A DNA stretch of 64,000 nucleotides from contig NZ_JAFW01000001.1 of NCBI RefSeq assembly GCF_000526335.1, positions 2,170,001-2,234,000 of the forward strand, in the 5' to 3' direction. Each line of letters opens with the position of its first letter. The stretch's first letter is position 1. Positions 21,787 to 30,941 of the stretch are shown one piece after another. The DNA is from Arthrobacter sp. 31Y (GTDB lineage Bacteria > Actinomycetota > Actinomycetes > Actinomycetales > Micrococcaceae). Both the position numbers and the translations under genes were made by a program. The notes under the pieces are model-generated. The model saw only the letters and a program-made list of their open reading frames with translations. It was not told the origin of the DNA and ran no database searches.

Positions 21787-22449
21787 GTGACCGCAGCAGC
21801 CCAGCGCCTCCCCCTGAGCCGGGAACGCGTCCTGGAGTGCGCCGTCGCGCTCGCGGACGAATCCGGGCTCGCTGCGTTGACCATCCGCACGCTGGCTCAC
21901 AGCATGGGGACCAAACCCATGTCCCTCTACTACTACGTAGCCAACAAGGATGAAATCCTGGACGGAATCGTGGACATGGTCTTCAGCGAAATCGACCTTC
22001 CGGCGTCCGACGGCGATTGGCGCGAAGAGATGCAGAGGCGGGCAACGGGAGTGCGAGCGGCACTAAAACGGCACCCCTGGGCAGTCGGGCTGGTGGAAAG
22101 CCGGTCCGCCCCGGGACCGGCCACCCTCCGACACCATGAAGCGACACTCGCCACCTTGCGGACTGCGGGCTTCTCCGTGCAGCTGACCGCCCACGCCTAT
22201 GCCCTGCTGGACAGCTACATCTACGGATTCGCCGTCCAGGAAGCTGCCCTGCCGTTCGAGGGCCGCGACACTGCAGCGGAAATCACCAAACCCATCATGG
22301 AGCGCTTCTCCACAGGTGAGTATCCGCGCATGGTGGAGATCGCCGTCGAGCATGTCCTCAAACCCGGCTACGACTTTGGCGACGAATTCATGTTCGGCCT
22401 CGACCTCATCCTGGACGGCCTCCATCGCTTGAAAGCCGGCGCCGAATAA
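21787..22449 (+). CDS. TetR-family transcriptional regulator (TetR_C-type)
   Basis: The 220-residue protein has an N-terminal HTH (SRERVLECAVALADESGLAA, then HSMGTKPMSLYYYVANKDEI) and a C-terminal domain of the TetR/tetracycline-repressor class (AYALLDSYIYGFAVQE). The GTG at 21787 is chosen for its AAGGGAG site 5 nt upstream. It is divergent from the oxidoreductase and probably regulates it through the GTAC repeats. Confidence 0.85.
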   Translation: MTAAAQRLPLSRERVLECAVALADESGLAALTIRTLAHSMGTKPMSLYYYVANKDEILDGIVDMVFSEIDLPASDGDWREEMQRRATGVRAALKRHPWAVGLVESRSAPGPATLRHHEATLATLRTAGFSVQLTAHAYALLDSYIYGFAVQEAALPFEGRDTAAEITKPIMERFSTGEYPRMVEIAVEHVLKPGYDFGDEFMFGLDLILDGLHRLKAGAE

Positions 22450-22548
22450 AAGCCCTCCCACAGGAGGCGCGAGTCTCATTGGAGGCACTCAGGCCCACGG
22501 GGTACGGTTCGGGCATAGCTGACGACGCCGACTAAGGGAGTTTTGTTC

Positions 22549-24408
22549 ATGGCCAGGATCGAGGACTATGCCATCATCGGGGACCTGAATACGGCTGCCC
22601 TGGTGGGGCGCAGCGGTTCCATTGACTGGATGTGCCTGCCGCGCTTCGATTCCCCGGCCTGCTTCGCCGCACTGCTGCATAACCCCGACGCCGGCCGCTG
22701 GCTCCTCGCACCCGCCGGGACACCCGACGGCGGCAACTGCACGCGCCGCCAATACCGCGAGGACACGCTGATCCTGGAAACGGAATGGGAAGTTGACGGA
22801 GGCTCGGTCCGGGTCATCGATTTCATGCCCGTCCGCGACGACGCCGTGGATCTGGTGCGGATCGTCGAGGGGCTGTCCGGCGAGGTGACCATGCAGATGG
22901 AATTGGTTCTGCGCTTCGACTACGGCCGCGTGGTGCCGTGGGTCCGGCACAGCGAGCACGGCATCAGTGCCGTGGCCGGGCCCGACTCGGCGTACCTCAC
23001 CACCCCTGTCACTTTGGAGGGCCACGACAAGCGCACCTTCAGCGAATTCACGGTCAAAGCCGGCGAGCGCGTTCCTTTCGTGCTGCGGTGGGCGCCAAGC
23101 CACGAGCGGGAGCCGCGGCGGATCGACCCTTTCCGGGCGCTTTCCGGAACGGAGAAATTCTGGCTGGAATGGATTGGCCGCAGCGAGATGACCGGCAAGT
23201 ACAAGGAGCCGGTGGAGCGGTCCTTGATCACTCTCAAAGCCCTGACGTACGCACCTACCGGTGGCATCGTGGCTGCCGCAACCACGTCCTTGCCCGAGCA
23301 ATTGGGCGGACCACGCAACTGGGATTACCGATACTGCTGGCTGCGCGACGCCACGCTGACCTTGCAGTCACTGCTCGCCGCGGGCTACACCGAGGAAGCC
23401 TCCGCGTGGCGGGATTGGCTGCTGCGCGCTATCGCCGGCGACCCGTCGGAACTTCAGATTGTGTACGGGCTCGACGGCGCCAGGAGACTCCCGGAGGCGG
23501 ACATTCCGTGGCTCTCCGGTTATGAAGGTTCACAGCCGGTCCGTACCGGAAATGCCGCCGCCCCGCAGCTCCAGCTGGACGTATGGGGCGAGGTGCTGGA
23601 TGGTCTCTCACTGACCCGGGCTGCTTCCCCTGACAGCTCGGTGGACACGTCCTGGGACATCCAGGTGGCGTTGATGGAGTACTTGGAGGGTGCGTGGAAC
23701 CAGCCCGATAACGGACTGTGGGAAATGCGCGGACCGCGCCAGCACTTCACCCATTCCAAGGTGATGGCGTGGGTGGCTGCGGACCGTATGGTCAAAGGAG
23801 TTCGAACATCTGGGTTGCCGGGCCCTGCTGACAGGTGGGCGGCGCTTCGCAGCGAGATCCACGCAGATGTGATGGCCAAGGGCTTCGACGAGAAACTCAA
23901 CACCTTTGTTCAGTCCTACGGCAGTACGGAATTGGATGCGAGCCTGCTCCTGATTCCACGGGTGGGGTTCCTGCCGCATCGGCATCCGCGGGTGGCAGGG
24001 ACGGTGGATGCCATCCAGAAAGGACTCACTGACGATGGCCTGGTTCTCCGGTATCGCACCGAGTCCGGCCATGACGGACTTCCGGGCGACGAAGGTGTTT
24101 TCCTGGCCTGTTCGTTCTGGCTGGTTGATGCGCTGCTGGGAATCGGCCGCACCGGGGAAGCGACCCAACTCTTCGAACGGCTTCTTACCCTGCGCAATGA
24201 CGTGGGGCTGCTCAGCGAGGAGTGGGATCCAAGGACGCAACGGCACCTCGGAAACACTCCGCAAGCCTTCAGCCACTTCCCGCTGATTCACAGCGCCCTG
24301 CAGCTTCATCAGGGTGAAGCACACAGCAGTGACACGCCGCTCCGGAAACCCAGACATCCGGGACGGGCCAGCGGTTCTACGCTTCGGAATGATCCTCGCC
24401 TTCGGTAG
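22549..24408 (+). CDS. Glycoside hydrolase family 15 protein (glucoamylase/trehalase-like)
   Basis: The 619-residue cytosolic protein begins IEDYAIIGDLNTAALVGRSGSIDWMCLPRFDSPACFAALL, the conserved start (split here only by length) of bacterial GH15 proteins. The N-terminal beta-sandwich (about 1-220) is followed by an alpha6/alpha6 barrel with GGPRNWDYRYCWLRDA at about 258-273. The ATG at 22549 has AAGGGAG 8 nt upstream. The family includes glucoamylases and actinobacterial trehalases; trehalose hydrolysis is a reasonable guess. Confidence 0.88.
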   Translation: MARIEDYAIIGDLNTAALVGRSGSIDWMCLPRFDSPACFAALLHNPDAGRWLLAPAGTPDGGNCTRRQYREDTLILETEWEVDGGSVRVIDFMPVRDDAVDLVRIVEGLSGEVTMQMELVLRFDYGRVVPWVRHSEHGISAVAGPDSAYLTTPVTLEGHDKRTFSEFTVKAGERVPFVLRWAPSHEREPRRIDPFRALSGTEKFWLEWIGRSEMTGKYKEPVERSLITLKALTYAPTGGIVAAATTSLPEQLGGPRNWDYRYCWLRDATLTLQSLLAAGYTEEASAWRDWLLRAIAGDPSELQIVYGLDGARRLPEADIPWLSGYEGSQPVRTGNAAAPQLQLDVWGEVLDGLSLTRAASPDSSVDTSWDIQVALMEYLEGAWNQPDNGLWEMRGPRQHFTHSKVMAWVAADRMVKGVRTSGLPGPADRWAALRSEIHADVMAKGFDEKLNTFVQSYGSTELDASLLLIPRVGFLPHRHPRVAGTVDAIQKGLTDDGLVLRYRTESGHDGLPGDEGVFLACSFWLVDALLGIGRTGEATQLFERLLTLRNDVGLLSEEWDPRTQRHLGNTPQAFSHFPLIHSALQLHQGEAHSSDTPLRKPRHPGRASGSTLRNDPRLR

Positions 24409-24589
24409 CGGACGATTCGCCCTTGTGGCTCGCTTCCTCCAAGTGACGGTCCAGCTTGCGTTCGGCTTCGCGTCGGCGCTGGCCAACGGTCCGCATCTGC
24501 TGCGTGGTGGGGTCTCCCCGATCTTCTGACATTGCGCTGCCTGATGATGCTGCGCCCTCGACGGGCTGCACATTCTCTTGTTCGCCCAT
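24377..24589 (-). CDS. Small charged hypothetical protein
   Basis: This 70-residue, strongly charged protein (QRRREAERKLDRHLEEASHKGES) has a likely coiled helix in its middle and overlaps the 3' end of the GH15 gene on the other strand by about 30 bp. It has no cysteine or membrane segment. A start at 24532 (MSEDRGDPTTQQM) would give 51 residues. Ribosome sites are weak for both, so it may be a chance frame. Confidence 0.4.
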   Translation of the reverse strand: MGEQENVQPVEGAASSGSAMSEDRGDPTTQQMRTVGQRRREAERKLDRHLEEASHKGESSATEGEDHSEA

Positions 24590-24700
24590 ACGTCAATGGT
24601 CCCATCACCAGTTCGTCAGCGATAGCTCCAACTCCTGTTGTGAGGCCCGTTCTGCGCACCCACAGCAGCCGCTCACCTCAGCGGCACCCACGGCGAAAGA

Positions 24701-24730
24701 CGCACGACGGCGAGCTACCGCCGTCGTGCG
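24701..24730. terminator. Perfect hairpin, copy 5 of the family
   Basis: CGCACGACGGCG / CGCCGTCGTGCG, 12-bp arms, loop AGCTAC, followed by CTTATTGCGG. It lies about 290 bp beyond the GH15 stop and 109 bp before gadB. Confidence 0.7.
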
Positions 24731-24838
24731 CTTATTGCGGGCTGTCCAGGAGCTTGGGTGGGCGGGCCGTCCCCGGTAGCGTGAGCCGGAGACAGGTTGC
24801 GGCCCCGCGCAAGCGGACGAATCCCAAGGAGTTGCCCC

Positions 24839-26239
24839 ATGAGCAGATCCCACCGAGCGTCACAGCATGAACCGGACACCGCCGTCGAACTCAATCCTTT
24901 GTTCAGCAGGCCGGGAGAATCCACCATTTTTCCCCGTTTCACCCTGCCGGACGGCGAGTCCTTGCCCGCCACGGCCTACCAGGTTGTCCACGATGAAGCG
25001 ATGCTGGACGGCAATTCCCGGCTGAACCTGGCCACGTTTGTGGGGACGTGGATGGAGACGGAAGCCTCAAAGCTCTATGCCGAGACGTTCGACAAGAACA
25101 TGATCGACAAGGACGAGTATCCCCAAACGGCGCTCATTGAAACCCGGTGCTGGCGGATGCTCGCGGACTTGTGGAATGCGCCGGATCCCGCGAAGAGCAT
25201 CGGCACCTCCACCATCGGTTCCTCCGAGGCGTGCATGCTGGGCGGGTTGGCGTTGAAGCGGCGCTGGCAACACGCAAGGCGAGCCGCCGGGAAGTCCACG
25301 GAGAAGCCCAACCTCATCCTCAGCTCGGCGGTCCAGGTGTGCTGGGAGAAGTTCTGCAACTACTGGGACGTGGAGCCCCGTTTCGTGCCGGTCTCGGCCG
25401 AACACCCCACCTTGGACGGGCACGGCCTTGACCACTACGTGGATGAAAACACCATTGGCGTCGTGGCCATCCTGGGCGTCACCTATACCGGCAAGTACGA
25501 ACCCGTGGAACTCATCTCCGAAGCCTTGGACGAGATCCAGGCACGCCGCGGACTGGACATACCAATCCACGTGGACGGGGCTTCAGGAGCCATGGTGGCG
25601 CCGTTCCTGCAACCGGAAACAGTATGGGACTTCCGGCTCCCCCGCGTCGCTTCGATCAACACGTCCGGCCATAAGTACGGGCTGGTGTATCCCGGCCTCG
25701 GATGGGTGGTGTGGCGGGATGCGGCGGCACTCCCCGAGGACCTGATCTTCCATGTCAGCTACCTTGGCGGGGACATGCCCACGTTTGCCCTGAACTTCTC
25801 CCGCCCCGGCGCCCAGGTCCTGCTTCAGTACTACCTCTTCCTCCGCCTAGGTTTTGCCGGCTACAGGTCCGTCCAAGCGACGTCCCGGGATGTGGCGCTT
25901 TACCTCTCCAGCGAGATCGGGGCCATGGACGCGTTCACGTTGTGGAGCGACGGGTCCGACATTCCGGTGTTCGCTTGGCAACTCAGCGAGGGTCACACCG
26001 AACACTGGAACCTGCACCACCTCTCGGAGCGGCTCAGAATGAACGGCTGGCTGGTTCCGGCGTACCCCCTGCCTGATGGTTTGAGTGAGGTGACAGTCCA
26101 GAGGATCGTGGTCCGCAACGGTTTCACCCGCGACCTCGCCTCCAGTTTCCTGGCTGACCTCAAGAAGGAAGTGGACTACCTCGATAGCCTCAACGCGCCG
26201 ATGCCCACCAACAAGCAATCAGAGGGCTTCCACCACTAA
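24839..26239 (+). CDS. gadB: Glutamate decarboxylase
   Basis: The 466-residue protein equals E. coli GadB in length. The PLP-binding region reads HVDGASGAMVAPF then INTSGHKYGLVYPGLGW, with Schiff-base Lys at about residue 279. It converts L-glutamate to GABA and CO2, consuming a proton, which supports acid tolerance or GABA metabolism. The ATG at 24839 has AAGGAG 7 nt upstream. No GABA antiporter gene is adjacent; instead a class II glutamine amidotransferase follows closely. Confidence 0.92.
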   Translation: MSRSHRASQHEPDTAVELNPLFSRPGESTIFPRFTLPDGESLPATAYQVVHDEAMLDGNSRLNLATFVGTWMETEASKLYAETFDKNMIDKDEYPQTALIETRCWRMLADLWNAPDPAKSIGTSTIGSSEACMLGGLALKRRWQHARRAAGKSTEKPNLILSSAVQVCWEKFCNYWDVEPRFVPVSAEHPTLDGHGLDHYVDENTIGVVAILGVTYTGKYEPVELISEALDEIQARRGLDIPIHVDGASGAMVAPFLQPETVWDFRLPRVASINTSGHKYGLVYPGLGWVVWRDAAALPEDLIFHVSYLGGDMPTFALNFSRPGAQVLLQYYLFLRLGFAGYRSVQATSRDVALYLSSEIGAMDAFTLWSDGSDIPVFAWQLSEGHTEHWNLHHLSERLRMNGWLVPAYPLPDGLSEVTVQRIVVRNGFTRDLASSFLADLKKEVDYLDSLNAPMPTNKQSEGFHH

Positions 26240-26260
26240 CCCTTGGAAAGGCAGTTCGCT

Positions 26261-27121
26261 ATGTGCCGTCTCTTCGGGCTCCACGCCGGGCCACGGCCGG
26301 TGCGCGCCACGTTCTGGTTACTGGACGCGCCGGACAGCCTCTCCGTTCAGAGCCGACGCGAGCCGGACGGCGCCGGCATAGGCACTTTTGATGCGGCCGG
26401 TAAAGCTCACGTGGCTAAACAGCCTTTGGCAGCCTGGGAGGATCACGCTTTCGCCCGGGAAGCGCGGGTCCTGTTGAGCACCACGTTTCTGGCGCATGTG
26501 CGGTACGCCAGCACCGGCGCGCTCACCATGGTCAACACACACCCGTTTGAGCAGGACGGGCGGCTGTTTGCGCACAACGGCGTTCTTCACGGCCTGGAAC
26601 ACCTCGATCAGCGCCTCAACGAGCTCCGCGTGATGGACCTGGTGCTGGGACAGTCTGACAGTGAGCGCCTCTTCGCGCTGATCACAGCGGAAACGCGCAG
26701 GGCCGGAGGAGATGTGGGGACCGGCATAGTGGAGGCCATCAACTGGGTGGCCAGGGAACTACCCGTGTTCAGCCTCAACTTCATCCTGTCCACCGCAACA
26801 GACATGTGGGTGCTGAGGTATCCAGCCACCCACGAGTTGTACATGCTAGAAAGGCATCCGGCCACTGCCGCCGCCCCGCTGGACGCTCGAAGTCACCGCA
26901 TCCGTTCGAAAAGCACCGGGCTTTCCCATTCCCCGCACGTTCTCTTCGCCACGGAACCCATGGACGCCAACCCGGCTTGGCGTCCCATGGAATCCGGCGA
27001 GCTGATCCATGTTGGCCCCGGCCTTGGCGTCACGTCCACTGCGCCCTTCCCGAATGCTCCCACCCATCTGCTCACCCTCGCCGACCTCGAACCAACAGCG
27101 GCAGCGTCGCAGCAGCCCTGA
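26261..27121 (+). CDS. Class II glutamine amidotransferase (EgtC/YafJ-like)
   Basis: The 286-residue protein begins M-C-R-L-F-G, exposing the nucleophile Cys 2 after Met removal. SRREPDGAGIGTF, FLAHVRYASTGA and NTHPFEQDGRLFAHNG form the class II (Ntn-hydrolase) glutaminase core. GGAAAGG precedes the ATG. No synthetase partner is fused or adjacent. The 21-bp gap to gadB suggests co-transcription; it might supply glutamate from glutamine or a gamma-glutamyl compound, but this is inference. Confidence 0.83.
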   Translation: MCRLFGLHAGPRPVRATFWLLDAPDSLSVQSRREPDGAGIGTFDAAGKAHVAKQPLAAWEDHAFAREARVLLSTTFLAHVRYASTGALTMVNTHPFEQDGRLFAHNGVLHGLEHLDQRLNELRVMDLVLGQSDSERLFALITAETRRAGGDVGTGIVEAINWVARELPVFSLNFILSTATDMWVLRYPATHELYMLERHPATAAAPLDARSHRIRSKSTGLSHSPHVLFATEPMDANPAWRPMESGELIHVGPGLGVTSTAPFPNAPTHLLTLADLEPTAAASQQP

Positions 27122-27195
27122 CCTCAGCACGGGAGTTTTCCACATAGCGCAATTGGGGGCTGATAGCTGTCGAGCCGTCGTGACAGGGTTGACTC

Positions 27196-29427
27196 ATGGA
27201 AGGCATAGGGCAGATCTTGGCGCGGCGGGCAGGTTCGCCCGGCGCCAGTGAGGTGTCCCGGAATGCCTCGCCTGTACCCCTCAACATGCCTTCCCGGGTC
27301 TCACCACGCAAGTGCCCGACGCCGTTGGGCACCAACGCCGAGACCTCCTGGACCGCTGGGCCGCTGCTTGGACTCGAGTCATTGCCAAAGCCCGGGCAGC
27401 CCGGGCCGGAGTTCGTGCCCGCGGCTTTGCTCGAGCCCCTTGAAACCGAGCCGGACGGGGTGCCTCAACCCGAAGAATCCGAGTCGAGAGTGGTGCACGC
27501 GGCTTTGCTCGAGCCCCTTGAAACCGAGCCGGACGGGGTGCCTCAACCCGAAGAATCCGAGTCGAGAGTGGTGCACGCGGCTTTGCTCGAGCCGCTTGAA
27601 ACCGAGCCGGAAGAGGTGCCGCAGGCCGAGGAAACCGAGCTGGGAACGGTGCATGCGGCTTTCCTCGAGCCGTTGGCAGCCCCAGAGGAAGCCGCACCGG
27701 AAGGCGTACCCGCGTCCTTCCCCGCGCCTCCAGAATCAGCGTTCGAGTGGTTGTCCACCGAGTCTCCGCTGTCTGGTGTTCCTGCATTGGACGCGGCGCT
27801 TCTTGAGGGTGCTGCCGCAACTGATGCGTTGCGGTCCATAGCGGCTGATGAGGTGCGGTTGTTGGGGTTTGTTGAGGCCGCTGATTTCGCGGGCAGGGTC
27901 GAGGAGATGTCCCGGTCGGTGGAGTATTTGCAGGTGGTCGCGGCCCAGGCTGTGGAACGGACCCGTACAGAGGCACAGCAAACCGGTCCGGGGTCCTCGG
28001 CAGCAGCACCGGAATGGCGGACGGGCTGGACCGAACCAGCCCCGGGCCCAACGGTTCCGGGGGCGACCCATGGTGCAGATGATGGGCACAGTGTGGTGGA
28101 TGACGGGTACCGGGACGCGGCGCAGTTCCTTCGGGCACGGTTACGGATCAGCATCGGTGAAGCCCGTCGCAGGCTCGCCCTCGCCCCCGAGATCCTCCCC
28201 CAAACCGGAATGACCGGACAAGACATCCCGGCCCGACGCGAAATCCTCGCCGACGCTGTCGGATCCGCGTTGGTGCCTTCCCGGTCCGCGACGATCATCA
28301 GCACCGCCCTGGACAAAGTCCGGCACCTCACCGACTACCAAACCATCACCCGCATGGAACAAGCCCTCACCACCACCGCGGTGGAGACCGACCCTGACTT
28401 CCTCACCAAAATGACCAAACGCTGGATCGACTACATCGACCACGACGGCCCCGAACCTTCCGAAGAAATCCTCCGCCAGCACCAAGGCGCGTTCCTGCGC
28501 CGCCGACGCCGCTACGGACTCCACCACATCGAAATCTTCGCCACCGACGAACAATACGAAACCCTCACCACCGTCATGAACACCGCCACCAACCCCAGAC
28601 TCACCACCACCGGAGCCTCAGCCGACACGGAAGCCGGAGACGGGGCAGGGGCCGGAGCGGGGCCGGTCTTGGACCTGCGTACCCGGCCCCAGAAACACCT
28701 CAACGGCCTCGTCGGGGCCTGCAGTGTCGCGATGACCACCGGGAAACTCCCCGCCAACGGCGGCCTCCGACCCCAACTCACCGTCACCATCAGCTACCAA
28801 GAACTCCTCAACCAACTCAACGACACCAGCCACCACGAAGACCACGGCCGCACCGGAACAGGCCCGAACCACGGCAACGGCGGCCTTCCCAGCACCAGCA
28901 CCGGCACCGACGCCGGTACCGGGATAGGGGCAGGCAACATAGACGGGACCGGCGCCAGGACAGGGTCTGGGTCAAGGTCGGGGCCTGGGTCAAGGTCACG
29001 GTCTGGGACGGCGACGTTCCTCGGACCAATCCACCCCACCACCATCCGCAAAATCGCCTGCGACGCAGACATCCTCCCCGTCCTGCTCGGCAGCGACTCC
29101 CGAATCCTGGACATCGGCCGCACCACCCGGATCTTCCCACCCCACATCCGCAAAGCCATCACCGCCCGCGACGGCGGCTGCGCCTTCCCCGACTGCACCA
29201 TGCCCGCACCCTGGTGCGAAGCCCACCACACCACCTACTGGTCCCACGGCGGCACCACATCAACAGACAACGGCACCCTGCTCTGCAGCCACCACCACCA
29301 CCTCATCCACAAAGAACAATGGCGCATCAACATGAAAACCGGCGTCCCCTGGTTCATCCCCCCACCCCACATCGACCCCCACCAAACACCCCGACGCAAC
29401 CACCACCACACACCCCAAAGAACATAA
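27196..29427 (+). CDS. DUF222 / HNH endonuclease-domain protein with N-terminal tandem repeats
   Basis: The 743-residue protein has three parts. Residues 75-165 form an acidic, Pro/Glu-rich region made of 26-residue repeats. A DUF222 domain covers about 215-560, interrupted by a Thr/Gly-rich insertion. A C-terminal HNH domain lies at about 648-710 with CAFPDC, HHTTYWSHGG and CSHHHHLIH zinc/nuclease residues. Members (13E12-type) are multicopy in actinobacteria and of unknown role. Base use changes sharply near 28135 from G-rich to C-rich on the coding strand, suggesting a mosaic gene. Confidence 0.85.
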   Translation: MEGIGQILARRAGSPGASEVSRNASPVPLNMPSRVSPRKCPTPLGTNAETSWTAGPLLGLESLPKPGQPGPEFVPAALLEPLETEPDGVPQPEESESRVVHAALLEPLETEPDGVPQPEESESRVVHAALLEPLETEPEEVPQAEETELGTVHAAFLEPLAAPEEAAPEGVPASFPAPPESAFEWLSTESPLSGVPALDAALLEGAAATDALRSIAADEVRLLGFVEAADFAGRVEEMSRSVEYLQVVAAQAVERTRTEAQQTGPGSSAAAPEWRTGWTEPAPGPTVPGATHGADDGHSVVDDGYRDAAQFLRARLRISIGEARRRLALAPEILPQTGMTGQDIPARREILADAVGSALVPSRSATIISTALDKVRHLTDYQTITRMEQALTTTAVETDPDFLTKMTKRWIDYIDHDGPEPSEEILRQHQGAFLRRRRRYGLHHIEIFATDEQYETLTTVMNTATNPRLTTTGASADTEAGDGAGAGAGPVLDLRTRPQKHLNGLVGACSVAMTTGKLPANGGLRPQLTVTISYQELLNQLNDTSHHEDHGRTGTGPNHGNGGLPSTSTGTDAGTGIGAGNIDGTGARTGSGSRSGPGSRSRSGTATFLGPIHPTTIRKIACDADILPVLLGSDSRILDIGRTTRIFPPHIRKAITARDGGCAFPDCTMPAPWCEAHHTTYWSHGGTTSTDNGTLLCSHHHHLIHKEQWRINMKTGVPWFIPPPHIDPHQTPRRNHHHTPQRT
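27421..27680 (+). repeat. 78-bp tandem repeat, three full copies plus a partial
   Basis: Units start at 27421, 27499 and 27577, with a fourth, diverged start at 27655. Units 1 and 2 are essentially identical; unit 3 diverges in its second half. The 78-bp length keeps the frame (26 codons), so copy number can change without frameshift. Confidence 0.85.
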
Positions 29428-29636
29428 ACACGCCCCAAAAAGCGACGCAGCGCGACGCCCCGGTGCGGGGGAAACTCCGATGCACGGCGCGCGGGGCCCG
29501 ATTCGAAGGGCGCCAGGGGCGAGGGGCGATACGGGAAAGTGTGGTCGCCGCGTTATCTACTGCGACCTATAACCCGTGACCAGTACTGCCCCCGGCGGGC
29601 ACGTGACCGTCGTTCTCAAGCAACCAGCGCCCAGCA
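29428..29636. other. Gene-free stretch between DUF222-HNH and pobA
   Basis: This holds only a short CCCCG-GTG-CGGGG hairpin at 29458-29470, too weak to call a terminator. No gene is seen. Confidence 0.4.
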
Positions 29637-30824
29637 CTACCGCGAGGTCGGCCAGCCCGTGTACGACTCCGCCAAGTACGCCTTGGCGTGCTCTGACGTG
29701 ACCACTGAGTGAAGCTCGCCGAGCTGGCGGGCGCGGTCGAAATCGTCGGCGCCCGGCACGGTGTGCAGCATGGACGTCATCCAATACGAGAAGTGCTGAG
29801 CCTTCCATACGCGGTCCAGGGCACGGTCGCTGTAGGAATCGAGCAGCGCAGTGGAGCCGTTGGAGTAGAAGGAATCCAGGCCCTCGAACAGCACCTTGAC
29901 GTCGTGAATGGCCAGGTTGAGGCCCTTGGCGCCGGTTGGCGGGACCGTGTGCGCAGCATCGCCGGCGAGGAAAAGGTTGCCGTGACGCATGGGGGTGTGC
30001 ACGAAGCTGCGGAACGGCAACACCATCTTTTCCAGGACGGGCCCCTCCTTGAGTTCAAACCCGTTGCCGTTGACGCGCTTACGGAACTCGGTCCAGATGC
30101 GTTCGTCGTCCCAGTCGGCCACGTTCTCCTTGGGGTCGCACTGGAAGTACATGCGTTGAACGGTTTCGGTGCGCTGGCTGATCAGGGCGAAACCATTCTC
30201 GGAGTTGGCGTAGATGAGTTCGTCAGCGCTACGCGGTGCCTCCGCGAGGATTCCGAACCATGCGAACGGATACTCGTGGAAGTACCACTTGCGGTTGGCT
30301 TCGGGGATCTGGAAGCGGCAGTGACTGCGCGACCCATCGGCACCCACCAGGAAGTCGGCCTGAATCTCGAACTCCTGGCCGTCAGCGTCGGTGAACCAGA
30401 CTTTTGGCTTGCCCTCGAGGTTGTGCACAGTGGTGTCCGTGACGCTGTACCGGACGTCGCCGCCGTCGGCTTCCCGCTTTGCTGCGAGATCCATGAAGAC
30501 GTCGGTCTGCGGGTAGAGCCACACGGACTCCCCAACGAGTTCCTTGAAGTTGATGCGATGACTCTCGCCGTTGAACCGCAGCTCGATCCCGTCGTGTCGA
30601 TCGCCTTCGCGCAGAACACGGTCCGAGACGCCGGAATCCACAAGCATGTTCACGGTTCCGTGCTCCAAAATGCCTGCCCGGACCGTCTCCTGGATGTCCT
30701 TGCGGCTGCGGATTTCCACCACCACGGAGTCAATGCCCTGCTTGGCCAGCAGGTGGGAGAGCATGAGTCCGGCGGGGCCTGCGCCCATGATGGCGACTTG
30801 GGTGGTAATCGGTGTGCGTGCCAT
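29637..30824 (-). CDS. pobA: 4-hydroxybenzoate 3-monooxygenase
   Basis: The 395-residue flavoprotein shows the FAD loop GAGPAGLMLSHLL (near 14), the RAGILEHGTV segment, the GADG motif (LVGADGSRSHCR) and the GD motif with LAGDAAHTVPPTGAKGLNLA. These match PobA closely. It hydroxylates 4-hydroxybenzoate to protocatechuate using NAD(P)H and O2. An IclR regulator lies upstream on the same strand and an aromatic-acid transporter diverges from it. Protocatechuate ring-cleavage genes are not in this window. Confidence 0.93.
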   Translation of the reverse strand: MARTPITTQVAIMGAGPAGLMLSHLLAKQGIDSVVVEIRSRKDIQETVRAGILEHGTVNMLVDSGVSDRVLREGDRHDGIELRFNGESHRINFKELVGESVWLYPQTDVFMDLAAKREADGGDVRYSVTDTTVHNLEGKPKVWFTDADGQEFEIQADFLVGADGSRSHCRFQIPEANRKWYFHEYPFAWFGILAEAPRSADELIYANSENGFALISQRTETVQRMYFQCDPKENVADWDDERIWTEFRKRVNGNGFELKEGPVLEKMVLPFRSFVHTPMRHGNLFLAGDAAHTVPPTGAKGLNLAIHDVKVLFEGLDSFYSNGSTALLDSYSDRALDRVWKAQHFSYWMTSMLHTVPGADDFDRARQLGELHSVVTSEHAKAYLAESYTGWPTSR

Positions 30825-30941
30825 GGTTTCCTCGCTTCGTTGCGGATCCCGGCTTGCAATGAAGCGGGATAAATCTGAAATCAGTGTGGCCCGCTAGGCG
30901 TGATTGGCGTTACATGAATTCCGTTGAACGGAAGCTGGAAT

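Noticed and set aside
27421..27680. Repeats considered as a CRISPR array
   Set aside because: The 78-bp units are contiguous, coding and without unique spacers; no cas genes are near.
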